A stretch of DNA of 64,000 bases from Actinokineospora inagensis DSM 44258 (lineage in GTDB: Bacteria > Actinomycetota > Actinomycetes > Mycobacteriales > Pseudonocardiaceae): NCBI RefSeq assembly GCF_000482865.1, contig NZ_AXWW01000018.1, positions 79,746 to 143,745 of the forward strand, in the 5' to 3' direction. Below the pieces are notes generated by a model that was not told the origin of the DNA, ran no database searches, and saw only the letters and a list, made by a program, of their open reading frames with translations. The translations under genes were made by a program, and so were the position numbers. Below are positions 52,696 to 63,455 of this stretch, piece by piece. Within the stretch, counting starts at the first letter, position 1, and the number at the start of each line of letters is the position of its first letter.

Positions 52696-53751
52696 ATGAG
52701 CACTCCGAGCCCGTCCACCGCCAGTCGCCGGGAGGCCCCCGACCGCAACCTCGCCCTGGAGCTGGTGCGGGTGACCGAGGCGGCGGCGATGGCCGCGGGG
52801 CGCTGGGTCGGCCGGGGCGACAAGAACGGCGGTGACCAGGCCGCCGTCGACGCGATGCGCAAGCTGGTCGGCACCGTGTCGATGCGCGGCGTGGTGGTCA
52901 TCGGCGAGGGTGAGAAGGACGAGGCGCCGATGCTCTACAACGGCGAGGAGGTCGGCAACGGCGACGGCCCGGACTGCGACGTCGCGGTGGACCCGATCGA
53001 CGGGACCACGCTGATGTCCAAGGGCATGCCGAACGCGATCGCGGTCCTCGCGGTGGCCGAGCGCGGTGCGATGTTCGACCCGTCCGCGGTCTTCTACATG
53101 GAGAAGCTGGCGGTGGGGCCGGAGGCGGCCGACGTGGTTGACATCACCGCTCCGGTGGCGGAGAACATCCGCCGGGTGGCGCGCGCCAAGAGCACCGACG
53201 TGTCCGACGTGACGGTCTGCATCCTGGACCGACCGCGGCACGAGAGCCTGGTCAAGGAGGTCCGCGAGGCGGGCGCCCGGATCCACTTCATCTCGGACGG
53301 CGACGTGGCGGGCGCGATCTCCGCCGCCCGGCCGAACACCGGTGTCGACCTGCTGCTGGGCATCGGCGGCACCCCCGAGGGCATCATCGCCGCGTGCGCG
53401 CTCAAGTGCATGGGCGGCGCCATCCAGGGCAAGCTGTGGCCCAAGGACGACGCGGAGCGGGCCAGGGCGCTCGACGCTGGCCACGACCTGGACCGAGTCC
53501 TGTTGACCGACGACCTGGTGCGCGGCGACAACGTGTTCTTCTGCGCGACTGGTGTCACCGACGGTGACCTGCTGCGCGGCGTGCACTACCGGTCGGGTGG
53601 CTGCACCACCCAGTCGATCGTGATGCGGTCCAAGTCCGGCACGGTCCGGATGATCGATGGGTTCCACCGGCTGACCAAGCTGCGCGAGTATTCGTCGGTG
53701 GACTTCGACCGGCCCGCGGTGGGCGAGGACCCCATCCCGCCGCTGCCGTAG
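52696..53751 (+). CDS. glpX: class II fructose-1,6-bisphosphatase
   Basis: 351 residues. ATG 52696 follows GGGAGG. GlpX motifs: [48 protein letters not shown] and [18 protein letters not shown]. The enzyme converts fructose-1,6-bisphosphate to fructose-6-phosphate in gluconeogenesis; in actinobacteria this class II enzyme is usually the only FBPase. Divergent from the DUF4245 gene. Confidence 0.96.
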   Translation: MSTPSPSTASRREAPDRNLALELVRVTEAAAMAAGRWVGRGDKNGGDQAAVDAMRKLVGTVSMRGVVVIGEGEKDEAPMLYNGEEVGNGDGPDCDVAVDPIDGTTLMSKGMPNAIAVLAVAERGAMFDPSAVFYMEKLAVGPEAADVVDITAPVAENIRRVARAKSTDVSDVTVCILDRPRHESLVKEVREAGARIHFISDGDVAGAISAARPNTGVDLLLGIGGTPEGIIAACALKCMGGAIQGKLWPKDDAERARALDAGHDLDRVLLTDDLVRGDNVFFCATGVTDGDLLRGVHYRSGGCTTQSIVMRSKSGTVRMIDGFHRLTKLREYSSVDFDRPAVGEDPIPPLP

Positions 53752-53865
53752 CCGCTCCTGTGGGTAACGGATCGGTCGCGGTGGACAACCGATGCCCCGG
53801 GTGCGCGTCGTAGTTCTCGACGAGGCGTCCACCGGGACGCCTGCTGGGGTAGTCGAGGAGCGAAG

Positions 53866-54513
53866 ATGCAGGTCAACCGGCTGATCGCGGCGACCGTGGT
53901 CACGGCTGGGGCGTTACTCGCGGCCGCCTGTGGCACGGGCCAGGCCGCGACGCCCGCCGCGGTGAGCACGACGTCCGCCACGACCACCACGACCTCGTTG
54001 ACGACCACCACCACCACGACTGTCGAACCGACGACGACCACGACCACGGTCGCCCCCACTACGACGACGACTTCGAAGACGACGGCGCCGACCACGACCA
54101 CCACGAAGCCGAAGCCCAAGCCGACGACCACTACCACTACGGCGCCCCCGGCAGCGGTGCCCGGTGTTCCGTGCGCGGCAACGGTGGACGCGTGCGTGGA
54201 CCTGTCGGCTAAGAAGACGTGGCTGCTCAAGGACGGCAAGGTCGTCTACGGGCCTGTCCCGATCACCAGCGGCCGCCCCGGGCACCTCACCCCGCCCGGA
54301 ACCTTCCACGTGCAGTGGAAGGACATCGACCACAAGAGCCACGAGTTCAACGACGCCCCGATGCCGTACTCGGTGTTCTTCAACAGCGGCATCGCGTTCC
54401 ACCAGGGCAGCCTGAGCGTGCAGAGCCACGGCTGCATCCACCTGTCGGCCGCGGCGGCGAAGGTGTACTTCAACAGCCTGTCCGTGGGCGGCACGGTGCA
54501 GGTCGTGCAGTAA
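53866..54513 (+). CDS. lipoprotein L,D-transpeptidase (YkuD domain)
   Basis: 215 residues. Signal peptide with lipobox LAAAC (Cys22). Residues 30-97 are an almost pure Thr/Pro/Lys linker that should span the cell wall. The YkuD domain occupies 105-215, with the active site H179 in FHQG and SHGCIHLS (Cys190). It crosslinks peptidoglycan 3-3 or anchors proteins. The domain lacks the large N-terminal Ig modules of mycobacterial Ldt enzymes. The long run of ACC/ACG/ACT codons is a potential slippage site. Confidence 0.92.
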   Translation: MQVNRLIAATVVTAGALLAAACGTGQAATPAAVSTTSATTTTTSLTTTTTTTVEPTTTTTTVAPTTTTTSKTTAPTTTTTKPKPKPTTTTTTAPPAAVPGVPCAATVDACVDLSAKKTWLLKDGKVVYGPVPITSGRPGHLTPPGTFHVQWKDIDHKSHEFNDAPMPYSVFFNSGIAFHQGSLSVQSHGCIHLSAAAAKVYFNSLSVGGTVQVVQ

Positions 54514-54525
54514 CCAGCGCTTACC

Positions 54526-54563
54526 AGAACGCGGCAGGAGAACTGGTTCCCCTGCCGCGTTCT
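54526..54563. terminator. bidirectional terminator between ldt and ferredoxin reductase genes
   Basis: 18-bp stem with one mismatch: AGAACGCGGCAGGAGAAC (54526-54543), TG loop, GTTCCCCTGCCGCGTTCT (54546-54563), then CTTATTTA. Serves both converging genes. Confidence 0.9.
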
Positions 54564-54568
54564 CTTAT

Positions 54569-55546
54569 TTACTCGGCAGAACTGGAATGCCCCGGGAAGA
54601 GGTGTGCCTCGGGGTTGAGGGCGACCGCGATGTTGTTCACCGCCGTGGCGGCCTCGCCGAAGCCGGTCGCGATGAGCTTGACCTTGCCGGGGTAAGACGC
54701 CACGTCACCGGCCGCGTAGACCCGCTCGCGCGCGGTGCGCATCGTCGAGTCGACCGTGATGGAGCGGTGGTCGATCTCCAGGCCCCACGAGTCGATGGGG
54801 CCAAGGTCGGCGGTGAAACCGAGCGCGGCGACGACAGCCTGCGCCGGTAGCACTACCGTCTCGCCGCTCACCGACAGCTCTACCTCCTTGAGGCCATCGT
54901 TGTCGCCACGGAGGTCGGTTACCTGCGCATCGGTGATGATGCGGACGCCAAGAGCCTCAACCTGGCGGACGGTGGCGGGCATCGCGCGGAACCTCGAGCG
55001 GCGGTGGACCAGGGTGACGGAGGTGGCGATCGGGTGCAGCGCCAGTGCCCAGTCGAACGCCGAGTCGCCGCCGCCGACGATGACCACGTCCTGGCCGCGG
55101 TGCACGTCGAGGGCGGGCACGAAGTGCACCACCCCGCGCCCCAGCCAGCCGTCGCCTGCGGGCAGCGGACGCGGCGTGAACTCGCCGATCCCGGCGGTGA
55201 TCAGCACGGCGCCCGCGTCGACCACGGCCCCGCCGTCCAGCTCGACCCGGAACCGTCCGTCCACTTCGGACAGTGCAAGCGCCCGGCGGCCGAGCAGGTA
55301 GGTCGGCTTCCACTGGTCGGCCTGTTCGACCAGCGCGGCGACCAGGTCCCGGCCGCGCACCGCCGGGAACCCGGCGACGTCGAAGATCTGCTTCTCCGGG
55401 TACATGGCGGTGATCTGACCGCCCGGCTCGGGCAGGGAGTCCACGACGGCGGTGGTCAACTCCCGGAAACCCGCGTAGTAGGAGGCGAACAGGCCGGTCG
55501 GGCCCGCGCCGATGATGATCAGGTCGACTTCGGTGGGAGCGGTCAT
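54569..55546 (-). CDS. ferredoxin-NADP reductase (thioredoxin-reductase-like type)
   Basis: 325 residues. FAD-binding GAGPTGL (13-19), NADP-binding [13 protein letters not shown] near 160, and the C-terminal FAD motif [25 protein letters not shown] (in parts). The CxxC of true thioredoxin reductases is absent, and [14 protein letters not shown] is typical of TrxR-like ferredoxin-NADP reductases. It could supply electrons through ferredoxin to enzymes such as P450s. ATG 55544-55546. Confidence 0.9.
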   Translation of the reverse strand: MTAPTEVDLIIIGAGPTGLFASYYAGFRELTTAVVDSLPEPGGQITAMYPEKQIFDVAGFPAVRGRDLVAALVEQADQWKPTYLLGRRALALSEVDGRFRVELDGGAVVDAGAVLITAGIGEFTPRPLPAGDGWLGRGVVHFVPALDVHRGQDVVIVGGGDSAFDWALALHPIATSVTLVHRRSRFRAMPATVRQVEALGVRIITDAQVTDLRGDNDGLKEVELSVSGETVVLPAQAVVAALGFTADLGPIDSWGLEIDHRSITVDSTMRTARERVYAAGDVASYPGKVKLIATGFGEAATAVNNIAVALNPEAHLFPGHSSSAE

Positions 55547-55654
55547 CGGGGTACCTGCTTCCGCACGGGTGGTGGGACGGGTCGGGTCTGCGGTCACCCT
55601 ATTGTGGGGAAGCTGACCATGCCCAGGTCTGCCAACGGGACGAGACTGGGCGGT

Positions 55655-57040
<1,386 letters not shown>

Positions 57041-58318
57041 GCAACCCGATCACACAACCGGCGCCGACCAACGCGACACCGGCGATGGCCTGCACGGTGA
57101 GCCCTTGAACGCCGAGCGCTATCGACACGGCCAAGCCCGCCCCCGGCATCACACCGATCAACACGCCAGCCCTGTCCGCGCCTAGGACGCCCACGGCCTG
57201 ATACCAGACAACGAACGCCACCACTGTCAGCACCGCCACGGCACATAGCGCCGTCAACTCCTTGGACGTCGGTGCTCGCCAGGGCTCTATGGCAGCGGCG
57301 ATGATGCCACCTGCCACGGCAGCTATTACGTGGCACCAGATTGCGACGGACAACCCACCAAGACGCTTGATGACACCAACGGCGAAGAGGGTGAAACTGG
57401 CCTCGCACAACATGGTCAGAACGGCGAGAGCCAGCCCCGGCCCGTGCCAACTACCCCCACCCGACAACACCACCACCCCAGCGACAACGACCGCAGCACC
57501 CAGCAAAGTTCTTACGGCCGGGTGCTTGCCTGCTGTGAGGGGTCCCAGAGCGGCGAGCACGAGAGGGCTACCTCCGAGCACAGCCGCCACCAGCCCAGGC
57601 TCGGCGTACCTCTGGGCGCCAATCATCACCGCGTTGAAGCCGAGCATGCCGGTGGTGACAATGGCCAAGAGCGCCGGTAGATCCCTCGACTTCGGCTTGT
57701 TGACGGGCACCCTTCTGGCGAACGCCCACACCACCAAGAAGATCGCACCGGCCCCATAGCGAGCGGCTTGGGCGGTGAAGAGGGGGTAGTGCACAAGCAT
57801 GCCGGAAAGGGGAACGGAGCCGCCGACCATGATCGAGGCCGACAAGCCCGCCCCGACAGCCAGGCGGTAGCGGGGAACCATGCGGTCAGCTTGCTTGACC
57901 AGGTGGCCCATTCACCAGTACCACTCTCACGACTGCGTAGTGGACCACTTTGGCCCGGTTCAGGCTCCGCCGTCATTCAGAGCAGGGCGCACACTGCCCA
58001 ATGCCCCTTTGGCGGTTCCTGCCCGACGGACCCGTGGTCGCCAATCCGGCAATCGCGCCCGAGTCGGCGGCCTCGGGATCCGCATGCTCGCGTCCAGCCA
58101 ATCCGCACGGGCTGGGTTCCGCATCCACTCCCACAGCAGCGATTAGACGCCTCTCCAGTACCGGGAGAACCGACCCCACCAGATGAACACGGCTGGGTTC
58201 TCGCAACACGTCGCAGGGCCACCGAGCCCGCTCTCCCCACCCAGCACCAACAACCCGCCCGCCAACGCCCCACCCGATCCAGCTATTGACACCCCACCCA
58301 GCCCGCGCAAAATCCAAC

Positions 58319-58366
58319 CCGGCCCCCACCCTCTCCGGGGGGCGTCCCCGGTCCCAGTCTACCGGC
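58319..58366 (+). repeat. intergenic repeat family, copy D
   Basis: CGGCCCCCACC, CTCTCCGGGGGGCGTCCCCG and CCCAGTCTACCGG. Preceded by GATCCAGCTATTGAC and followed by GATGTGGACAAG. Same orientation as copies A-C, 34 kb away. Confidence 0.8.
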
Positions 58367-58522
58367 TTGCCGTGATCGACGGGGTGGGGCGAGGTGGGCT
58401 GTGGAACACCGGAGGGGATGTGGACAAGTTGCGGGGGTGTTGGCTCACCGAGCCCGCCTCGTCTAGCCGAATTCATCCGATCCAGCGATTGACCGCAGCT
58501 CGCCCCGGCCGCAAGGTCCAAC

Positions 58523-58570
58523 CCCGGCCCCCACCCTCTCCGGGGGGCGACCCCGAGCCCAGTCTACCGC
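58523..58570 (+). repeat. intergenic repeat family, copy E
   Basis: Same core with GGGCGACCCCGAGCCCAGTC and CTACCG. Preceded by GATCCAGCGATTGAC as in copy D, so D and E share more flank than with A-C. Confidence 0.8.
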
Positions 58571-58662
58571 CGTGGAGCAGCGGAGAACCGGGAGCGGGCG
58601 CGGCTGTGGACAACCGTCAGGTGTGTGGATGGCCGGGTGGGGTGGGGACGTAGGCTGGCGGT

Positions 58663-60042
58663 ATGTCCAGCTTCCGCGAGTTGTTGGTGCCGGGGATGGC
58701 TGAGGTGGGGCGGGGGCAGCGCGGGCGGGCGTTGGAGGGGGCGGTTCGGGCGGCGATTCGGGAGGGGCGGTTGCCGCAGGGGACGAGGCTGCCGTCGACT
58801 CGGGATCTCGCGGTGCAGTTGGGGGTTTCGCGGGGGACGGTGAGTGCGGTGTACGCGCAGTTGGTGGCGGAGGGGTACCTGCGGGCCAAGCACGGGTCGG
58901 GAACAACGGTGGCGGCGGTGCCGAGTCGGGCTCGGCCGGAGGTGCCGCGGGTTGAGGTGCGGCGGCGGTGGCGATTCGACTTGCGGCCGGGTGTGCCGGC
59001 GTTGAGCGCGTTCCCGCGGGCGGAGTGGCAGGCGGCGACGAAAGCCGGGTTGGCGGCGTTGTCCGATGACGACCTGGGGTATCCGGACCCGGCGGGGTTA
59101 CCGGCGTTGCGGACCGAGTTGGCGTCTTATCTCGGGCGTGTAAGAGCGGTGGAAGCGGCTGATGTGGTGGTCACCCACGGGGTCGCGGAGAGTCAGACCT
59201 TGATGGCTCAGGTACTCAAGAGCGACGGGCACCGGACCATCGCGGTGGAGGATCCGACACATCCCGGGGCGGTAGAGGCGTTGAGCGCGCACGGGTTGCG
59301 GCCGATACCGGTGCCGGTGGACGAAGACGGGATGCGGGTCGACCTGTTGCCGCGCACAGGGTGTCGGGCCGTACTGGTCACCTCGGCGCACCAGTTTCCG
59401 CTGGGGGTTGTTCTCAGTCCGCAGCGGCGGCGGGCGTTGGTGAGTTGGGCCCAGGAACGCGACGGGTACGTGCTGGAAGACGACTACGACGCGGAGCACC
59501 GGTACGACCGGCCTGCGGTTGGTACTACTCAGGTGCTCGACCGCGACAGGGTGGTGTACCTCGGTAGCGTCAGCAAGGTCTTGGCGCCGGCGATCCGGTT
59601 GGGGTGGATGGTCGTACCGGCTGCCCTCCGGGACAGGGTCGTCGAGCACAAGCGACTGTCCGACTTGGGGTGTTCGCCGATGCCGCAGGCCGCGTTGGCG
59701 CACCTGCTCAAGACCGGCGGGTACGACAGGCACCTCAGGCGTAGCCGACAGCTCTACCGGAAACGGCGAGACGCTCTGCTCGCCGCGGTCGACGAAGCCC
59801 TGCCCGGATGGCAACCGCACGGGGTGGCGGCGGGATTGCACCTCGTGCTCAGGTTGCCCGAAGGGACAGACGACCAGGCTCTCCAACTGGAACTGGCGCG
59901 CAGGGGGATCAACGCGCCCGCGTTGTCGGGGTACGCGATGTCCACCAGCCCGTTCCCCGGGCTCGTTGTGGGCTACGCGTCGCTCTCGGTTGACCGGCTC
60001 AAAGCGGCGGTCGACGAGATCGCGGCGGTCAGCGGGCCCTGA
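58663..60042 (+). CDS. MocR-family (GntR/aminotransferase) transcription regulator
   Basis: 459 residues. N-terminal GntR winged helix (LPSTRDLAVQLGVSRGTVSAVYAQLVAEGYL, about 43-73), linker, then a fold-type I aminotransferase domain with DDYDAEHRYD and the PLP lysine K305 in YLGSVSKVLAPAIRLGW. Such regulators (PdxR, GabR type) sense PLP or amino-compounds. No Shine-Dalgarno is seen; TAGGCT six bases upstream fits leaderless expression. The EamA transporter is the likely target. Confidence 0.92.
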   Translation: MSSFRELLVPGMAEVGRGQRGRALEGAVRAAIREGRLPQGTRLPSTRDLAVQLGVSRGTVSAVYAQLVAEGYLRAKHGSGTTVAAVPSRARPEVPRVEVRRRWRFDLRPGVPALSAFPRAEWQAATKAGLAALSDDDLGYPDPAGLPALRTELASYLGRVRAVEAADVVVTHGVAESQTLMAQVLKSDGHRTIAVEDPTHPGAVEALSAHGLRPIPVPVDEDGMRVDLLPRTGCRAVLVTSAHQFPLGVVLSPQRRRALVSWAQERDGYVLEDDYDAEHRYDRPAVGTTQVLDRDRVVYLGSVSKVLAPAIRLGWMVVPAALRDRVVEHKRLSDLGCSPMPQAALAHLLKTGGYDRHLRRSRQLYRKRRDALLAAVDEALPGWQPHGVAAGLHLVLRLPEGTDDQALQLELARRGINAPALSGYAMSTSPFPGLVVGYASLSVDRLKAAVDEIAAVSGP

Positions 60043-60211
60043 CCAACCAGACCGCCGGGGCGGCGACCCGCTCGGTGGCGTGTTGGACCGGCGGGGCCAC
60101 CGGGATCGCGACCCGGCCGACCTGGTGCTCCGCTGTGGTCGGTGTCGGGTCGGCGCACCCGGCGACCAGCACGACCGAGACACCGACGAGTGCGGTGAGG
60201 ACTACACGCAT
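60029..60211 (-). CDS. small lipoprotein
   Basis: 60 residues. Signal peptide with lipobox LVAGC (Cys19), then a short polar, Pro/Ala-rich tail (ADPTPTTAEHQVGRVAIPV). ATG 60209-60211 with GGAG nine bases upstream. Its 3' end overlaps the MocR 3' end by 14 bases. Divergent from the DNA ligase. Function unknown. Confidence 0.65.
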   Translation of the reverse strand: MRVVLTALVGVSVVLVAGCADPTPTTAEHQVGRVAIPVAPPVQHATERVAAPAVWLVRAR

Positions 60212-60337
60212 CAAGGAGGGCTCCACAAGGTGTGAGGGGCTCACCCACCAAGACGCGCGGCCCCGGACCGGGTTCACCGGTGGCCCGATCTTTCTCGGAA
60301 ACCGGCGAATGTCGGACCCACCGGGCACGATGACCCC

Positions 60338-61858
60338 ATGCTGACCCTGTCCGATGTCGTCGCGGCCTCCGCCGAGGTCGGGAGCACCCGGTCGCGGCTG
60401 GCCAAAGTCGACACCCTCGCCACGGTGCTCCGCCGCGCCGCGCCCGCCGAGGTCGGACCGGTCGTCGGGTTCCTCACCGGCGCCGCGGTGCAGGGCAGGG
60501 TCGGCGCGGGCTGGCGGACCCTGTTCAGTCTGGACCAGCCACCGGCCGACCGGCCGACTCTCACCGTCGGCCAGGTCGACGCCGCCCTCACCGCGCTCGC
60601 CGCGACCTCCGGGAAGGGCTCCACGGCCGCCCGCCAAGACCTCCTCGCCGGACTCTTCTCCGCCGCGACCGAGCCCGAACAACGTTTCCTCGTCGCCCTG
60701 CTCACCGGTGAGTTGCGACAGGGTGCGCTCGAAGGGGTGATGCTGGACGCGGTCGCCAAGGCAGGCGCGGTGCCGATCGCGGAGGTCCGGCGGGCGTTCA
60801 TGCTGTCCGGCAGGCTGCCCGCGACGGCCACCGCGGCGCTCACCGGCGGGGCCGGGGCGCTCGCCGGGATCGGGCTGGAGTTGCACCGCCCGGTCCGCCC
60901 GATGCTGGCCTCCCCCGGCGCCGCGCTGGGTGACGCGTTGGCGCACCTGACGCCGTGCGTGGTCGAGTACAAGCTGGACGGCGCGCGCATCCAGGTCCAC
61001 AAGTCCCCGGACCGGGTCACCGTCTACACCCGGACGCTGCGGGAGATCACCGGGAGCGTGCCCGAGCTGGTCGAACTGGTGCGCGGGCTGCCATGTGACA
61101 ACGTCGTGCTCGACGGTGAGACGCTGGCGCTGACCGACGACGGTAGGCCCCGTCCGTTCCAAGAGACGATGAGCCGGTTCGGCAGCACGGTCGAGGAACA
61201 GGTGAAAGCCCTCTTACTGCGTCCGTACTTCTTCGACTGCCTGCACCTCGACGGAGAGGACCTGATTGACCTACCGCTGCGCACAAGAGCGGAGGCTCTT
61301 AAGCGAGCGGTCGGTGAGCACGTCATCCCCGGCATCATCGAGCCGACCGAGGACCAGGCCGAGGATCTCGCCGCGCAAGCCCTTGCCGATGGGCACGAGG
61401 GTGTCATGGTCAAGGACCTCGACTCGACCTACCAGGCGGGTAGGCGCGGCAAGGCGTGGCAGAAGGTCAAACCGGTGCACACGATCGACCTCGTCGTGCT
61501 CGGCGCCGAGTGGGGTCACGGTCGCCGCACCGGGTTCCTGTCGAACCTGCACCTGGGTGCCCGCGACCCGGACGGCGGCCCACCGGTGATGGTCGGCAAG
61601 ACGTTCAAGGGCCTGACCGACGAGCTGCTGCGCTGGCAGACCGCGGAGTTCCCCCGGCACGAATCGCACCGGGACCACTGGACTGTCTACTTGCGACCGG
61701 AGCTGGTGGTGGAGATCGCCGTGGACGGGGTGCAGACCAGCCCCCGGTACCCGGGCGGGGTGGCGCTCCGGTTCGCCCGGGTGGTCCGCTACCGACCGGA
61801 CAAGACCCCGGACGACGCCGACACGATCGACGCTGTCCGGGGTCTCCGACCGGGGTGA
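60338..61858 (+). CDS. ligB: ATP-dependent DNA ligase (LigB type)
   Basis: 506 residues. Helical DNA-binding N-terminus (1-180), nucleotidyltransferase domain with lysine K212 in EYKLDGARIQVHK (motif I), motif III RPYFFDCLHLDGEDL, motif IV EGVMVKDLDSTYQAG, motif V KAWQKVKP, and a C-terminal OB domain. This corresponds to the non-essential ATP-dependent LigB of mycobacteria, which seals nicks beside NAD-dependent LigA. ATG 60338. Confidence 0.94.
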   Translation: MLTLSDVVAASAEVGSTRSRLAKVDTLATVLRRAAPAEVGPVVGFLTGAAVQGRVGAGWRTLFSLDQPPADRPTLTVGQVDAALTALAATSGKGSTAARQDLLAGLFSAATEPEQRFLVALLTGELRQGALEGVMLDAVAKAGAVPIAEVRRAFMLSGRLPATATAALTGGAGALAGIGLELHRPVRPMLASPGAALGDALAHLTPCVVEYKLDGARIQVHKSPDRVTVYTRTLREITGSVPELVELVRGLPCDNVVLDGETLALTDDGRPRPFQETMSRFGSTVEEQVKALLLRPYFFDCLHLDGEDLIDLPLRTRAEALKRAVGEHVIPGIIEPTEDQAEDLAAQALADGHEGVMVKDLDSTYQAGRRGKAWQKVKPVHTIDLVVLGAEWGHGRRTGFLSNLHLGARDPDGGPPVMVGKTFKGLTDELLRWQTAEFPRHESHRDHWTVYLRPELVVEIAVDGVQTSPRYPGGVALRFARVVRYRPDKTPDDADTIDAVRGLRPG

Positions 61859-61893
61859 CGGCGGCCCGGGTCCTCCTCAAGACCGGGCCGCCG
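61859..61893. terminator. bidirectional terminator after ligB
   Basis: Perfect 11-bp stem CGGCGGCCCGG (61859-61869) with CCGGGCCGCCG (61883-61893), 13-base loop. It begins on the base after the ligB stop and precedes the converging gene stop by nine bases. Confidence 0.85.
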
Positions 61894-61902
61894 CCACCGG
61901 GG

Positions 61903-62682
61903 TCAGCGCCGCCGCGCGGCAGGGCGGGCGGCCAGCACGGCCCCCGTGGCCACCGCGGCGATGCCGACCACCAGGATCCCGAACACCGGCCAGGCCGTAC
62001 CGGGGACCCCGGTCGCGCCCGTTCCGGACGGGTCGACCCCGCCGGTGCCCGGGGTGGCGAAACCGCCCGCGACGCCCTGCCGGTCGTAGGCCGAGCCGGG
62101 CAGCTTGTCGCCGTAGCGGGCGGCGACGTCGCGCTGGTACTGGGCGACGGTGACGGTCCGGCCGGTGGCCAGCGACCGCACCGAGTTCCCGGTCAGCGCG
62201 TACCAGGAGTTGGTCTGCGGCTCCTGGAGCAGGACCGCGCCCGCGCCGACCTCGGCCGCGTGCCGGAACTCCAGGTCACCGGCGGCGATGTTGGCCACCG
62301 ACCAGTGTCCGGCGCCGTCGCGGACGGTCCACACCGATGCCTTGGCGCCGCCCGCGCAGGCGGCCGGGACCGCGACGTAGGCGAGCCGACCGACCTTTGT
62401 GGACTTTCCGGCGACGAAGTCCCCGGTCAGCTCGTAGACCGGGACCGACGAGCCGCCGACCTGGGCCGGTCCGGTCGAGGCGAACCCGGCCGCGCCGAGG
62501 AACTTGCCGACGGTGGCCGAGACGTCCGGGGTTGCCGCGACGGCTTGGGCGGCGGCCGTGTCGGCGGTCGAGACGGCTCCGTCGACCGGAACGGTGTCGG
62601 CACCCGCGTAGCCCGCGAACCCGAACACGCCCGTCACGGCGATGACAATGGCGATGGCTAACGTGACCAGCGTCTTCCGCAT
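61903..62682 (-). CDS. secreted, C-terminally membrane-anchored protein partner of the protease
   Basis: 259 residues. Signal peptide (about 1-27, ending AGADT), an extracytoplasmic domain with one Cys, a Gly/Pro/Thr linker (FATPGTGGVDPSGTG), and a C-terminal membrane helix (WPVFGILVVGIAAVATGAVLAA) followed by an Arg-rich end, so a type I membrane protein. ATG 62680-62682 with GAGGTGAG upstream. It starts five bases after the protease stop and is surely co-transcribed. Family not recognised; substrate presentation or regulation of the protease is possible. Confidence 0.78.
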   Translation of the reverse strand: MRKTLVTLAIAIVIAVTGVFGFAGYAGADTVPVDGAVSTADTAAAQAVAATPDVSATVGKFLGAAGFASTGPAQVGGSSVPVYELTGDFVAGKSTKVGRLAYVAVPAACAGGAKASVWTVRDGAGHWSVANIAAGDLEFRHAAEVGAGAVLLQEPQTNSWYALTGNSVRSLATGRTVTVAQYQRDVAARYGDKLPGSAYDRQGVAGGFATPGTGGVDPSGTGATGVPGTAWPVFGILVVGIAAVATGAVLAARPAARRR

Positions 62683-62687
62683 CGCGC

Positions 62688-63254
62688 TCACCTCTTGATC
62701 CCGGTCAGCGTGTGCGTCCACGCGAAGCTGGAGTTGTTGACGTAGTAGGTGTATGTAGCCCAGTTGTAGCGGTAGTTGTCGGGCCACGGGTCGCCCCAGT
62801 AGACCCAGCTCTTGGTCGAGTCGTAGCCGTAGAGGACGTGCATGTGGCCGCCGCCGGACTTCCAGCCGATCCGGGTCTCGACCGGCTGGTTCGCGTCGAG
62901 CTGGGACTTGATCGACGCGTAGCTGATCGTGTTGTAGACGTAGGAACCCGGGTAGCTGAAACCGAGGCGGTAGAACGCGTTCTGGACCTGGGACAGGTCC
63001 GCTTGGTCGTTGGGGCACTGGGAGCTGGTGCTGCGGTTCTTCGCCAACGCGCAGAACGTGTTCTGCGTGACGCTGGAGCCGTGCCACGCCGCGATGGACG
63101 CGCCGGACGCCGCCCAGCACCAGTTGGTCTGCTGCTGGGACTGCATGGCGAAGGTGGACCCAGGCTGGGCCTGGGCCGGGGTGTGGCCAACCAGCCAGGC
63201 GAGGACGGCCACGAGGGTGGCCGCCAGCGCCGATCTGGTCGCGTGCCGGGTCAT
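62688..63254 (-). CDS. secreted papain-like cysteine protease (C39/AvrRpt2-like)
   Basis: 188 residues. Signal peptide ending AQA near residue 29. The active-site Cys46 lies in QQQTNWCWAASGASI, the His in GGGHMHVLYGY (137 or 139), and the third residue in YWGDPWPDN (Asp155). Two further Cys (68 and 80) may form a disulfide. This Q...CWAA, GH, D order is that of papain-like peptidases of the AvrRpt2/C39-like group. First gene of a two-gene operon with the membrane-anchored protein. Confidence 0.88.
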   Translation of the reverse strand: MTRHATRSALAATLVAVLAWLVGHTPAQAQPGSTFAMQSQQQTNWCWAASGASIAAWHGSSVTQNTFCALAKNRSTSSQCPNDQADLSQVQNAFYRLGFSYPGSYVYNTISYASIKSQLDANQPVETRIGWKSGGGHMHVLYGYDSTKSWVYWGDPWPDNYRYNWATYTYYVNNSSFAWTHTLTGIKR

Positions 63255-63455
63255 GGAGCCTCCTTCAACGCAGGGTTGGAGTGCTGCGAAAGGGTGCGAT
63301 CACCGCGTTTCGGGCGACAAGGGCCGGGCAAGGGTGTGCGGAGTGTTCCGGCGCGCCGCCGCACCTTTACCCGCCGGTAGACCGTGGCTAGTGTGAACAT
63401 TCACCGACGTTCACCCGAACAGGAACACCGTTGGAGTCATCCGCGAGGAGCCGCC

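Larger units (their letters stand above)
57912..58662. other. 750-base intergenic region between EamA and MocR genes
   Basis: Contains two copies (58319-58366, 58523-58570) of the repeat family also found at 23-24 kb. Next to the EamA start, the palindrome AGTGGACCACT (57939-57949) and a second CAGTACCACT (57916-57925) form CCACT half-sites 24 bases apart, a possible operator. TAGGCT (58651-58656) six bases before the MocR ATG is a likely -10 box of a leaderless transcript. Open frames crossing the repeats are rejected. Confidence 0.55.

Noticed and set aside
57973-58521. 182-codon minus-strand frame upstream of the MocR gene
   Set aside because: It spans repeat copy D and has no domain or ribosome binding site; codon-position bias is absent.
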